From: JBQQPY01 sp052258065 | GTDB taxonomy: Bacteria > Pseudomonadota > Gammaproteobacteria > Enterobacterales > Enterobacteriaceae | Direction of reading: 5' to 3' | Length of the DNA: 64,000 nucleotides | NCBI GenBank assembly: GCA_052258065.1 | Contig: JBQQPY010000002.1 | Span: 1,364,001 to 1,428,000, forward strand | Shown here: in pieces, positions 41,690 to 51,600 of the stretch | How positions within the stretch are numbered: the stretch's first letter is position 1 | How the letters are laid out: the number at the start of each line of letters is the position of its first letter | The notes under the pieces: model-generated | What the model was told of the DNA's origin: nothing | Seen by the model: the letters and a program-made list of their open reading frames with translations, nothing else | Databases searched by the model: none | Position numbers and translations under genes: made by a program

Positions 41690-41870
41690 GATCTTTCAGG
41701 TTTTTTGGTCAACCGCGAACTGGCGCACGCCTTCGGCCAGTTTATCCATCCCCATCGTATCCTTGTTATATTTTCAGCGGAATGCCGATTGAGACAACGG
41801 CTCTGGCTGATGAAAACCTTCGGTAGAGAGAGACTGCTCACACTTTACACGCCTATCGCCTTATAAGCCC
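41690..41870 (-). pseudogene. talA: talA (transaldolase) C-terminal relic
   Basis: On the - strand, about 41790-41710 reads KYNKDTMGMDKLAEGVRQF then AVDQK, matching the transaldolase C-terminus (NQDPMAVDKLAEGIRKFAIDQEK). Upstream in a shifted frame, LSTEGFHQPEPLSQSAF aligns with the preceding strand. The first 85% of the gene is absent. talA-tktB is an operon in E. coli, so the position fits. Confidence 0.75.
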
Positions 41871-41974
41871 CTCCAATGGGGCGGCGGAAATAGTTAGGTA
41901 ATTGCAGCATGCCAGTAAGAGAATACGTTTAATTTTATAGAAGTTGACGCTTGTTACACCCCGGAAGGTAGCAT

Positions 41975-42125
41975 AGTTACTTTTTTAAAAATTTAAATTT
42001 AATTTTTTACTAATATTTCATGGATTGCAATTGAGTTTTTCTACCTGATCCTGATTAAGGCAACTCCTGATCATAGAGTCCGATATATCGGTGCAATTTG
42101 ATCTCAATCTCTTGATTAAACAGGC
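41975..42125 (-). mobile_element. IS481 3' end
   Basis: Matches the reversed C-terminal end at 13190-13330 and 58250-58380 (GATTGCAAT, then GGCAACTCCTGAT, then CGGTGCA). Truncated where the IS1595 fragment begins. Confidence 0.55.
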
Positions 42126-42400
42126 TAAAATATAATTTGTAAATTCTTCCTTCTTATTGACTTTAATCAGCCATACTCAATCGGTTGCATTACATTGTAG
42201 CTGCTTTCAGCGTCCTTACCAAGAAGCGTAGAGTCAGTGCTTTAAATCATAACGTAGGTGAAATCGATACTTAAATTTAGCCGGATAATGAGGCGGATGT
42301 TGGCCACGAATTTCGTGGTGAGCGTTCATTATGGCGTTATTAAAATTCTCCAACAGAGCATTCATTTGCTTGTAAGTGTCTATTTAAATGCATCTTGATC
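42125..42400 (-). mobile_element. IS1595-family fragment
   Basis: C-terminal part of the transposase on the - strand, in the same order as at 55930-56290, including the reversed region encoding CHAIRG. Confidence 0.55.
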
Positions 42401-42476
42401 TTATCTGGGCAAGCTATATAATGAGGAAATTCTTTAAAACATGCTCAACTAAAAGCACGTAAGAAACATCGTGCAT

Positions 42477-43323
42477 TAGAGTGCGCTTCAGCCATTCTGG
42501 TTTATATCTCTCTGCGAAAAAAATTGCAGTAATCTTTATTGGAAATCAGCTTAATAACTTCAATGATCGTATTCCATATAGCTTAAATGATCGTATTTCA
42601 TAGCTCATCAACGATTTTTCTACATCTTTTCTGAGTAAGGATTGCAGCGTAGAAGGCGCTATATCGATTAGTCTAAACAGCTTCTGGTACACGGTTAGTT
42701 TTATAAATAATTAAAATTATATATTATTATAATATTTACTGGTACAAGTTCAGGAACACGCGCCTATTATTCATAATGAAGAAAAGTATTTCTGCGCATG
42801 ACTCGCTCTACCGGGTAGTAAAGGTGCACTTAATCCAGATAGACGCATGTCAGAAATAAATATTGTCGTTTCCCATTGGGTGCGCAGAACATCAGTTAGG
42901 CATCATTGATTTTGTCTGCTGCGACTTTTAGATCTACTCATATTTGTTATTTTCTTTTTATCAAAAAAAGAGGCTTCTCTGGTGAGAAATATGACGTTTT
43001 AGATTAAAACTTGCGCGCATGAGCTACATCGGCGCACTTTTTCAGCTCATGCACGGCTTTTTAGCCGTTATCATGTGAAAGTGAAAATGCGATAGAGTAA
43101 TAAGGCTTTTCTGAACGCTAAAAGTGCTTTTAGAGAAGCCTCTATTTTAGACAAGGTTAGATTACAAAACTCATCAATAATCGTCACAACAAAATAATAA
43201 TATGCATCAATTGTTAATCTGATTATTAGAGATTTTAAGCCCTTACTATAAAATATGCCATTTAGAGATTAGAAAAAATTAGTCACGGCATATAGAGAGC
43301 GCTTTTTAATAAAAAGCAATAGA
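42477..43323 (-). mobile_element. Decayed near full-length IS630 group 2 copy
   Basis: From a TAGAGTGCGCTTC left end to GAGAGCGCTTTTTAAT at the right, about 850 bases collinear with 11123-11993. All frames are broken. Confidence 0.6.
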
Positions 43324-43425
43324 TTTAAAGTAATCCAGCTGCAGTCTTGGCTTTGTAGAGATGGATAAAAACCTATATTTATAGAATATATTTCACATCA
43401 ACACGCAAGCAACTCGTGTTACATT
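43310..43425 (-). mobile_element. IS481 scrap
   Basis: Reversed middle region of IS481, similar to 29330-29450 (CTTGGCTTTGTAGAGA, then TATTTCACATCAACACGCA). Confidence 0.45.
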
Positions 43426-44930
43426 AAATATTAAATGATGGATCAAGACGCTTAAGCTTGATAAAAGCCTTATCAGTAGTAAAAATGCGAATCGATCTTG
43501 GTGTTATCTTGTCGCGTTGTGCCTGCTAAGCGACGACTTTACTTTGCAACCTCTCATTTTTTAATATAACGATTTAGGCATTAGCCGATCAGTGCATTGA
43601 GTTCGATTTCCGTCATTTCTGCCATGTGTAGCCAACGACTATGTCAGATGAATAAACGCATTTACAATGATTCCATACAGCCTTCGCTTGCTTCGTCAGG
43701 AAAACTAAATACAACATATCTAGACGATGGATGTTGAGATTATCTGTGACCAGCATAATGCGGTGTAGATAAGCATATTGCGTTAAGATATTTTTCAGAA
43801 AGTGAACCCGATCCATCCTTGATTCTATGCTCGTTCTATGCTTAGTTGTTTTAGTTAGCCTACTACCGGCTAACGGCTCACTGACCATGCAGGCATTGCA
43901 TAGCTCTATATTCATAGTCTTCTCAAGAATATTTCCCAGGCCTTAACGGCAGAGACACGCGTGTATATCTAATTAATTGATGAGAGGCCTCTCCATGCAA
44001 AAGACTGGATGCATTGAGTCATAGGGCTGATGATACACCTCTAATATATTCTTGATAACCGCAATGAATTTAGTATTGGCTTCTGGCGGCACAACTTAGC
44101 GATCTTCGTCTACGGTCTCAGTTCGTTTTTAGTGTGCGCCTTACCGTTTTGCACAAGATTTTTGACGTTTTGCAGTTCCATAGCTTTATCGGCAACCAGT
44201 TACAAGATTCACTGGCCCTCTCCCTCTGACAGCTCGCTGCAGCTGAGAGCACTTTTCATATATTTTGGTTTATTTCTCGCCATGACAGGAAATTAACTTA
44301 ATAGTTAAAGCGATTGTATTCGACAGCGAATCAACAGTTCTTGCTGCAGCTTTCTGAGTAATGATTTCAGCTTGGGAAAACCATATCGATAAGATTTAAA
44401 CCCGGTGAAGAAGGCGGAAGATAATAGACTATTTGTGATCTTAAGCACTTACTGTAAGAATGTGCTATTTAGATCTCAGAGCAAAAACTCGCTACAGCAT
44501 ATAGGTAAATAGATATCAAATAAACTAAAATAAATGAAGAGTGCTCTAGTGTAATTAAGTGCTCTTCGAAATCAGCATCTACAATGCGGCTATGCATTCA
44601 TTTTCTCGGTTTACGGCTCAGGACTGTCTCAAGCCTTTCTTCGAGAAAAGAATGCTTGATTCGATCGATCTTGCGATCACTTTTTATAAAATCTTAGCCA
44701 ACATCTCGGCACTCGATAATTTTATACGTCTCATTAACGTATGACAATTTTACAAAATCAATGCGTTTATAACTTTTTGCCGCATGCGCGACCTTGCAGA
44801 CCAATGCTTCCAGTTTCGTTTTCCCTGACGTAAGGATAATAATGTATTTTTCTATGCCTCTATTTTTGAAGAGCTCTTCAGTCTTGGCCACAGATAATGT
44901 ATCTGCCCTCTTTTATGTTTTAAAACACTA
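43425..44930 (-). mobile_element. Decayed IS630 group 1 copy carrying a nested group 2 element
   Basis: - strand frame 43915-43613 is open for 100 codons and reads NIELCNACMVSEPLAG, later LVTDNLNIHRLDMLYLVF, as in DDE transposases of this group. The element resumes at about 44560-44930, matching 1230-1560. The intervening 44246-44547 is a group 2 element. Confidence 0.7.
44246..44547 (-). mobile_element. Short group 2 IS630 derivative with both ends, nested in group 1
   Basis: 302 bases with terminal inverted repeats of about 25 bases (AGAGCACTTTTCAT at the left, ATGAAGAGTGCTCT at the right). It keeps the first and last parts of the 870-base element and lacks the middle. Confidence 0.75.
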
Positions 44931-44971
44931 GTTTATTTCTTTACTCTATAAATTAATTACTATCATTTACG

Positions 44972-45433
44972 TCAGTGACGTTTAACTTTTTGAACCTGAC
45001 ACAACCATTTGTCCAACTGACGCGCAAATTCCTGGCGTTCACGCTGCCTAAGCGGCGGCGTGCCGCCGGTTTGGATTCCACTGCCGCGCAGGGTGTCCAT
45101 AAAATCCCGCAGGGTCAGTTTTTCGCGAATTGTAGCCTGCTGATAAAGCTCGCCGCGCGGATTAAGCGCCCGCGCGCCTTTCGCCAGTACTTCCGCTGCC
45201 AGCGGAATATCGGCGGTTATCACAAGATCATCCACACCGGCGCGCTTGACGATTTCATCGTCCGCCATGTCAAGACCGCCAGCTACGCGCAATGTAACGA
45301 TAAAGCGTGAGGACGGTACCTGAAGCGATTGATTAGCTATGAGCGTGACTTGTATTTCATGTCGTTCAGCAACGCGAAACAGGATTGCTTTAATCACCCG
45401 GGGACAGGCATCGGCATCCACCCATATTTCCAT
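44972..45433 (-). CDS. yaiI: YaiI/YqxD-family protein
   Basis: UPF0178 family protein, with a PIN-like fold predicted for relatives and no proven function. 153 residues (E. coli 152) from ATG 45433 (MEIWVDADACPRVIKAILFRVA); the open frame extends 27 codons upstream without family match. Conserved blocks: VDADACP at 4-10, NQSLQVPSSRFI, DLVITADIPLAAEVL, and MDTLRGSGIQTGG near 117. It starts 10 bases after the hemF stop, so it is probably cotranscribed with hemF. Confidence 0.93.
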   Translation of the reverse strand: MEIWVDADACPRVIKAILFRVAERHEIQVTLIANQSLQVPSSRFIVTLRVAGGLDMADDEIVKRAGVDDLVITADIPLAAEVLAKGARALNPRGELYQQATIREKLTLRDFMDTLRGSGIQTGGTPPLRQRERQEFARQLDKWLCQVQKVKRH

Positions 45434-45443
45434 AGCGTTATTC

Positions 45444-46351
45444 TTACAGCCAGTCCCGAACCGGTAAGAAGTCGCAATATAGCGCAGCTTCAGGGCTATT
45501 TGGCGACGGCTCATAATGATATTTCCAGCGAGCCAGCGGCGGCATCGATATCAGGATAGACTCGGTGCGGCCGCCGGATTGCAGACCGAATAACGTGCCG
45601 CGATCCCACACTAGATTGAACTCAATATATCGCCCGCGGCGATAGAGCTGAAACTGCCGCTCGCGTTTACCCCAGGCGTGGGATTTACGCCGTTCGACGA
45701 TGGGCAAATAAGCGTCCAGATATCCCTGACCGACCGCGCGTGCAAAGGCGAAGGCCTGGTCAAAATCAGGGGTATTCAGATCATCGAAAAACAGCCCGCC
45801 GATGCCGCGGGCTTCGTTGCGGTGCCTGAGAAAAAATAGTCATCGCACCAGCGTTTGTAGCGCGGGTAGACGTGGCTTCCAAACGGCAAGCAGAGCGCTT
45901 GCGCCGTGCGGTGCCAGTAAACTGCGTCCTCGTGGAATCCGTAAAAAGGTGTCAGATCGAAACCACCGCCAAACCACCATATAGGTGCCGCGCCAGGTTT
46001 TTCGGCGATAAAGAAACGCACATTAGCGTGGCTGCTGGGTACGTAGGGATTTTCCGGATGCACGACTATCGATACGCCGATGGTTTGATACGACCGTCCA
46101 GCCAGTTCCGGGCGGTGGACGGTGGCGGATACCGGCAGTGTGCCGCCATACACCCGCGAGAAATTTACACCAGCTTGCTCAAAGACCCGGTTCTGGCACA
46201 ACACTCGCGTCCGTCCGCCTCCGCCTTCGGTGTGCTGCCAGATATCCTCTCGGAAAACGGCACCGTCGGCGACAGCAGTCAAAGCAGCGCAGATCGTTTC
46301 CTGCAGCGCCAGGAGATAGGCGTTGATGTGTTCAATATTTGATTGTGCCAT
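45444..46351 (-). pseudogene. hemF: hemF, coproporphyrinogen III oxidase (aerobic), one-base frameshift
   Basis: Oxygen-dependent oxidation of coproporphyrinogen III in haem synthesis. The N-terminal 175 codons are in frame (RVLCQNRVFEQAGVNFSRVYG, VRFFIAEKPGAAPIWWFGGG). After CDDYFF the frame leaves the family. One T is missing in a T6 tract (A6 on the + strand at 45831-45836); adding it restores LRHRNEARGIGGLFFDDLN and the open C-terminal part ending PEAALYCDFLPVRDWL. The repaired protein is 302 residues (E. coli 299) with no other fault. The tract is a good candidate for transcriptional slippage or for a sequencing error. Confidence 0.9.
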
Positions 46352-46410
46352 CGCTAAATCCCTGCATGTAAGCGGTGAAAGGTTAGGGCCAGATTTTCAT
46401 TTGATTAAAA

Positions 46411-46560
46411 ATCATAAATAACCGATTCTTAAAAGATAGCTCATATTAATAATCTTTTAGGAAAAAATGCCATCAATATAAAAACCGCTTTTTATCTTTT
46501 TGTGTGCTTTTATCCATCAAAACTATATAAAATAGTTAGTTAATTTTCGCAAAAAAGGTG
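46411..46560. repeat. Direct repeat, partner at 48008-48135
   Basis: Shares ATAACCGATT, then TTAAAAGATA, ATATTAAT, TTTTATCTTTTTGTG and ATAAAATAGTTA in the same order with 48008-48135. Not identified. Confidence 0.55.
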
Positions 46561-46614
46561 AGGCTACGCTATTTTCATGTCGGCCAGATCACGGCACTAA
46601 CCGTTGTGAGCGCA

Positions 46615-46653
46615 AGCGCCGCCTAGGCGCCGAGTTGGCGCCTAGGCGGCGCT
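46615..46653. repeat. 17-bp perfect hairpin
   Basis: AGCGCCGCCTAGGCGCC, loop GAGTT, then the exact reverse complement. All within AT-rich spacer. There is no T run on either side, so it is not a standard terminator. Confidence 0.9.
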
Positions 46654-46869
46654 AAACGGTTTATTTCTAAATAAAATGCAAGACAGATAATTTACACATA
46701 TATTATGTTTTTATAAAACTATTAAGCATTAAATTTGATTAAAATATTGCTAAATACATAAGCAGTATCTTGTGTTTAATAACAAATTTTATATCGACAA
46801 ACAGCTTTTCGCTAACGCTTACCACCATCAAATAGCTGATAAAATTGGCGTGTATTTATCAATAATGTT

Positions 46870-47330
46870 GAATTTCAAAAGTAGCATGGTTGCTTTTGAG
46901 AAATTTAAATTTAATTTTCTGTTTTATAGAGTATAATCGAACTTTACTGCTCAATACTGGCTGAGGAAATTCCTGATTGCAGAACCAGACATATCAGCGC
47001 ACTATGATTCCAATCTCTTCACTAGAATGAGAATCGCGACTCTATAGAATACACTCTGCGCGGTCATTAAATTGTGGCACACCATTTTTGTGAATGCACT
47101 GATAGTGCTAAAGTACCTTTCATCTATTCGGCTTATATTCCGCTATGAAAAAAATTATTACAATCTTTATAGGAACTTCACGCAATCGCTTGAGCAATAT
47201 TTCTCCTCAGAGAATCAACGGTTCTTCCTTAATATTTTTTAGCAATGATTGCAGCTTATAAAACATTATCTCTATAGAATAGAAATTCGGCAAATAAGGC
47301 CGAAGATCAAGAAGCATTGGGTTTTGATTT
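46870..47330 (-). mobile_element. IS481 3' end followed by an IS630 group 2 fragment
   Basis: 46870-47105 is the reversed C-terminal end of IS481. 47105-47330 begins AGTGCTAAAGTACCTTTCATC and matches the left part of group 2 copies (compare 42477 onwards). Confidence 0.55.
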
Positions 47331-47459
47331 AAGATTTTCTGATCAGAAAATAAGATCATATGTTTATTTTATTCTGCTGAGTGATACTATTAAATTTTTA
47401 ACATTAGAGCAACAAAAGATCGTTCTTATCTATGTAAATACACAAAAGCATCAACAAAT

Positions 47460-48005
47460 CTGAATGACGATTCAAACCTAGAGAAAATCCGCATTTCAGA
47501 TCAAAAATTAATGCGTATTCTTATCCTATCCTGACGCTTATTGATAAGTTTTTGTAAATCAAACTTATCTAAAATACAAGCCTCACTGAAAAGTACTTTC
47601 AGCACTTAAATGAGCATTACGGCTCTATCGCGCTTTTTGATAACGGGAAAGACCGTACATGTCATCGCGTGATGATGCAGTGCATGTACACAAATTATGT
47701 ATCTAAAGGAATGATATATTTCAATGTAAAAGCTTGTGTTCATTGATGCAACAGAAATAAAGACAAGTATGAGTAATTCAAAAGACCGTAGCAGACGATA
47801 TCAAAAATGATTGGCCAATGTTCCAGACATTCACTGAGAAACAATGATACTCAGTGCTGGTTTCCATCTATCTCGATTAAGCACAAATATACCGCTCAAT
47901 GGAGCAATGAGCGGACATACTTTCCTTGCTTATGCAGAACAGATGCTGGCTTCTGCACGTATAGCAAGAAGCTGCAGAAGGCAGGATTTTACTGTGCTCG
48001 AGAAG
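47460..48005 (+). mobile_element. IS630 group 2 fragment
   Basis: + strand, N-terminal two thirds: a RSRRYQKxDWPMFQTFTEKQ-like stretch at about 47790-47850, then MSGHTFLAYAEQMLAS at 47905-47955. Frames are broken by stops. Confidence 0.6.
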
Positions 48006-48007
48006 CA

Positions 48008-48135
48008 GACAATAACCGATTTTTAAAAGATATGTTATATTAATCATCCTCAGAAAAAAATATAGTATAAAGGTTACCTTTTATTCTTTTTTGTTGTAAC
48101 GATAACAACCACTATAAAATAGTTAAATTCTAGGC
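48008..48135. repeat. Direct repeat, partner at 46411-46560
   Basis: See the partner entry. This copy follows an IS630 group 2 fragment. Confidence 0.55.
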
Positions 48136-48430
48136 TAGCACACACTATCCTTAGCTTGAGTTGCTGAAGCTATGATGGGCCTTAATAACCAGCCCGGCCT
48201 CAGTTTGAGAAAAGTCGCTTTCTCTCTGATAGCGCGGAGAAGGTCAGCTTTATTCATAGGGTTCTCATGGGCGTTAAAATTAGATGCCTCTGATATTGCA
48301 CTTCTTCCGACCGGTAAATTTTTTGATTCTGAGCAAAGACATATCTCCGATAAGCGGTTTACGGATAGGCTCTGCATCCGGTGAGAGTCAACAGTAATTC
48401 CAGATATTGAATCCGTCATCCTGCGCATAA
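48136..48430. other. Possible gene remnant, unidentified
   Basis: Open on both strands (97 codons on -, 70 on +) with GC above the surrounding debris. I recognise neither product. It is not part of the visible IS repeats. Confidence 0.3.
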
Positions 48431-48439
48431 ATTAGGAGC

Positions 48440-48760
48440 AAATATAATATCAATAAAAAATTAAAAATAAAATCAATAAGTTATAACCAAAAAATGCGAA
48501 TTACTTATAATTCAGTCTGATTATGCACCTGACCCAGCCAGGCTTAAGATGCACTGCAAATAGACATTTACAAGTAGATTCATGATTTTTGGAAGAATAT
48601 CAAAACACTATAATGGGTATGATCCATGTAATTCGTGGCTAACATACGCTTCCTTATCTAGCCGAATGTGAGTATCAATTTCACTAACGTTATGCTCTGG
48701 GAGCACTACAGCGCCTCTTTATGGCGGCATTGAAAATAGCTAAATTTTATATAACGCGTT
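48440..48760 (+). mobile_element. IS1595-family fragment
   Basis: + strand region encoding the C-terminal part of the transposase (48590-48740), after a tail-like AT stretch at 48430-48510. Frames are broken. Confidence 0.45.
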
Positions 48761-48879
48761 AAAAATAGCTGAGGGAAATGCGTAATCAGGTATTTTTTGG
48801 TTCATTTTTTTGTTAAATTGAAGGCTTCTACTTTAAGCTTTTATGATTCTATTTTTGAGAAAAGGTAATGATAATTATT

Positions 48880-49340
48880 TCATTGCTTGATTATGCATCT
48901 TAATCAACCAGCCCCAATAGGCTGTATCGCATTGTGGATGTTTTCAGGGCCGCTATCAAGAAACGCGCTATTAATGATCTCAAGTCATAATGTTCCTTAA
49001 ATTAATACTTAAATTAGACTAGTTAATGAGACGCATGTTAGCGATAAATTGTATGGAAAGTACGCGTGATGACGTTTGTTGCGTCTTCCCGCGAGCATTC
49101 ATTCACTTGAATAGTGTCTATTCCTTATGTAGCTCTAGCTTGTCAGGATAAAGCACGTAAACAGGTTTAATTACCATTAATCAAGACTGATTGCTTATAA
49201 TCAAACCTGTTTACGTATTAGAATCAGCTGGCCTTAACAGACTGTATGGCATTACGAGTGCTTTTAATATCGCTATTAAGAAGCCCGGCATTAGCACTCC
49301 CAATTCATAACGTCGATTCAATAAACACTCAAATTCGGCT
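48880..49340 (-). mobile_element. Two IS1595-family fragments in tandem
   Basis: 48890-49100 and 49190-49340 each contain the reversed end with CAGCCxxAATAGGCTGTAT-type sequence followed by an AAGAAGC block. They are two copies in the same direction, both truncated. Confidence 0.5.
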
Positions 49341-49715
49341 AGTGTAACACTAAATATTAAATGATGGATCAAGACAATGGATCTTGATATGAGAGTAATT
49401 AGTAGTAAAATTAAATCAATCTTAGCGTTTATCTGGTCTCGTTGTGTTTGCTAAATATAGACTTCACTTTGCAATGTCTTAATATTATTAATACTACGCT
49501 CGCACTATTACCCTAGCAGTGCATTGAGTTCGATTTCCGCTATATTTAGCCGAATATCGTGTGTGGGTATATAAACGAATTCAAAAAAATTCCATAAAAC
49601 CTTGGCTAATCCGGCAAGAAGCCTGAGTACCAAGAACCTGGGCTATAAATATTAAGATTGTTCATGATCCGCGTTATTCACAGATACTATAATTGTTACT
49701 TTTTACGTGTTAAGG
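49340..49715 (-). mobile_element. IS630 group 1 3' end and terminus
   Basis: Starts TAACACTAAATATTAAATGA as at 43425 and ends with ACTTTTTACGTGTTAAG, the reversed group 1 terminus. The middle is deleted. Confidence 0.55.
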
Positions 49716-49736
49716 CACTAGAGTTATTCTTCTTTT

Positions 49737-50022
49737 TCATGCAGCATTCTCTGCATCCGGAAATTGATAAGGCAAAAGCGGCAGTCACTTGCAATGAAAC
49801 TTAGAATGTAACGGTCAATGAAATACAGATGCTCCTGACCGGATTAGGTCAGAATGTTACGATCATCATTAATAGCAAAATCATGCAGCGTGATCTGCCA
49901 CGCGGGGTAAAGTCCGGGCTGTCGGATGTGCCGGCATGGTTCCAGAAGGATCATGAGATGATTTCTATGATTAGTTCAGTCAGTAGGACTGCGTACGGTC
50001 TTGATGTCAGTGCACTCTGAGT
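49737..50022 (+). pseudogene. phoH: phoH C-terminal relic
   Basis: The start reads MQHSLHPEIDK, matching PhoH MQYCLRPEIGK. After a short deletion comes NETxNVTVNEIQM, then LLTGLGQNVTIIIN and QRDLPRGVKSGLSD, matching the PhoH C-terminal ATPase region. A last shift leads to DCVRS and CQCTLSS, the C-terminal end. The N-terminal half with Walker A is gone. In E. coli phoH lies near serX (tRNA-Ser GGA), as here. Confidence 0.75.
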
Positions 50023-50083
50023 AGTTGAGAGTAATTTTAGGCAAGAAAATCTGGGTATTCAACCGAGTTTTTTATTTAGATTC

Positions 50084-50173
50084 TGGCGGTGAGGGAGGGA
50101 TTCGAACCCTCGATACACTTTCGCGTACACACACTTTCCAGGCGTGCTCCTTCAGCCACTCGGACACCTCACC
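50084..50173 (-). tRNA. tRNA-Ser (GGA)
   Basis: - strand sequence begins GGTGAGGTGTCCGAGTGGC and ends in CCTCACCGCCA with encoded CCA. The anticodon loop reads CTGGAAA (GGA, reading UCC and UCU). Long class II variable arm (GTACGCGAAAGTGTA). T arm is GGTTCGAATCC. 90 bases; acceptor and T stems pair fully. The only tRNA gene seen in the window. Confidence 0.96.
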
Positions 50174-50209
50174 ACACCGTAGCTGCCGGTTTAATAGAGC
50201 GCCACTATC

Positions 50210-50510
50210 AGTCATTCTGCATTTAAATTAGGAATAAGTATAAAAATCAGTGGAATTACCGCACTTTACTTGGCTAATTTTGAGACATACTAAAATAGAT
50301 AATTTTAACTAGATAAATACTCTCCTGGAGAATATCAAAAACGCTATCATACACTTTTAGTCAACACATGCCTTATTGCCTCGCCGAATTTGAGATTGAT
50401 TTAACCGACATTATGAGTTGGTAAAACTGATGCTACGCTTTTTAGTAGTAACATTAAAAGCGCTCGTAATATAATACAGTCTATTGGGGCTGGTTAACAA
50501 CCATCCATAA
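50210..50510 (+). mobile_element. IS1595-family fragment
   Basis: + strand copy of the transposase C-terminal region (50310-50510) with the order ENIKNAI, YLAEF, NRHYEL-like blocks in broken frames; 50215-50260 resembles the A/T tail. Confidence 0.5.
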
Positions 50511-51449
50511 TGAAGAGGCTGAGTCATCACTATCACTTTTTTCTTGAAAGAAAACTAAAGTCATTACGGCTCGACAAAACAGAAACTCTCAAGCAAACAA
50601 ATAATATAAAAATATTATTAAATATGGGAAATTTAAGACGTCATATTCTGAACTCATAAAGAGTAAGGTTGTCTATATATTGGCAGTATAGAATTTATGG
50701 TTTTTTGATTTAGTAAAAAAAGAAAACCAATTAAAGCACAATAACATTGTGGAAGTTTTCTCGCTTAGAGTCAAGTATAATTGTGGTAATAAATACTGAT
50801 CGCTTAAGGCGTAGGCGTTTATTGAATTTGTCATTGAAGACTATTGTGACGTCCGTAATTAATGCCAGATCCTATCAGCGAAATGCCGCGACAACGCTAT
50901 TAGTATATTTTCTAAGCTAGAAAAAAGTAAAAGACAATCTAATTATGTGCCATATCCAGATTAAGTATACCGTTTTGCCCGACCTAAATGCATAATTTTA
51001 CGTTACTAGGATCAGGAGTTTACTAGGGTAAAAGCATAAAATCTATTTTATTTAAAAAAGCCAATTGTAGTATTTTATCAACTACTTGGCTAGCTTTTAA
51101 TCAATAAAGCAATCGTTCCACTTATGCTGCATTTCCTCTAGAGAGATACGGCAAAACCCCCAGGCAAACGCCTAGGATAAAGGTTAATTAAATCAAAGTA
51201 GACTTTATCGTTAACTTGATAAAAGTCGATGCCCAGACAAGGAGAATCAATCTCTTAGCCGTTTGGCAAGCAATGTTACCAGAGATAGATGTTTCGTTTT
51301 AGCTATCCGTACCGAGCTATTTTGATTCCATACGGATAATCAGTGCTCTACCAGTTTTTGTCGAAAACATCCCGGCGATCTGCACTAAAACGATCAAATT
51401 CAAATTAGATTAAAATATCTCTCTTATCCTGACGGTTTGTCACATGCTA
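50511..51449. other. AT-rich spacer, nothing recognised
   Basis: No open frame of note and no match to the IS copies except short A/T stretches. 50629-50690 resembles 14139-14180 and 52740-52790 (TTTAAGA, then a stretch ending near ATAAA). Confidence 0.4.
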
Positions 51450-51600
51450 GAAAGCAAAATAATTTATAATAATTTATGTTTTGTATTGTATAGACTACAA
51501 ATGGAATTTTAGTATCTCATACTAATTGAGGCACCTCCTCACTGCAAGGCCAGATATATCAGCAGAGTCTTATCTCCAGATCTTTGACCGCTTCTATCTG
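51450..51600 (-). mobile_element. IS481 3' end, head to head with the next copy
   Basis: Reversed C-terminal end (GACTACAAATGGAATTTTAGTA, then GAGGCACCTCCTCACTGCA). It meets the + strand copy at about 51600. Confidence 0.5.

Noticed and set aside
44560..44930. Short frames suggesting a separate small gene
   Set aside because: The stretch matches 1230-1560 and is the N-terminal part of an IS630 group 1 element in reverse.
45872..46342. 156-codon + strand frame inside hemF
   Set aside because: Antisense shadow of the hemF N-terminal part.
50025..50231. 68-codon + strand frame containing GGEGGIRTLDTLSRTHTFQA
   Set aside because: It is antisense to the tRNA-Ser gene. Such translated tRNA shadows are a familiar annotation artefact.
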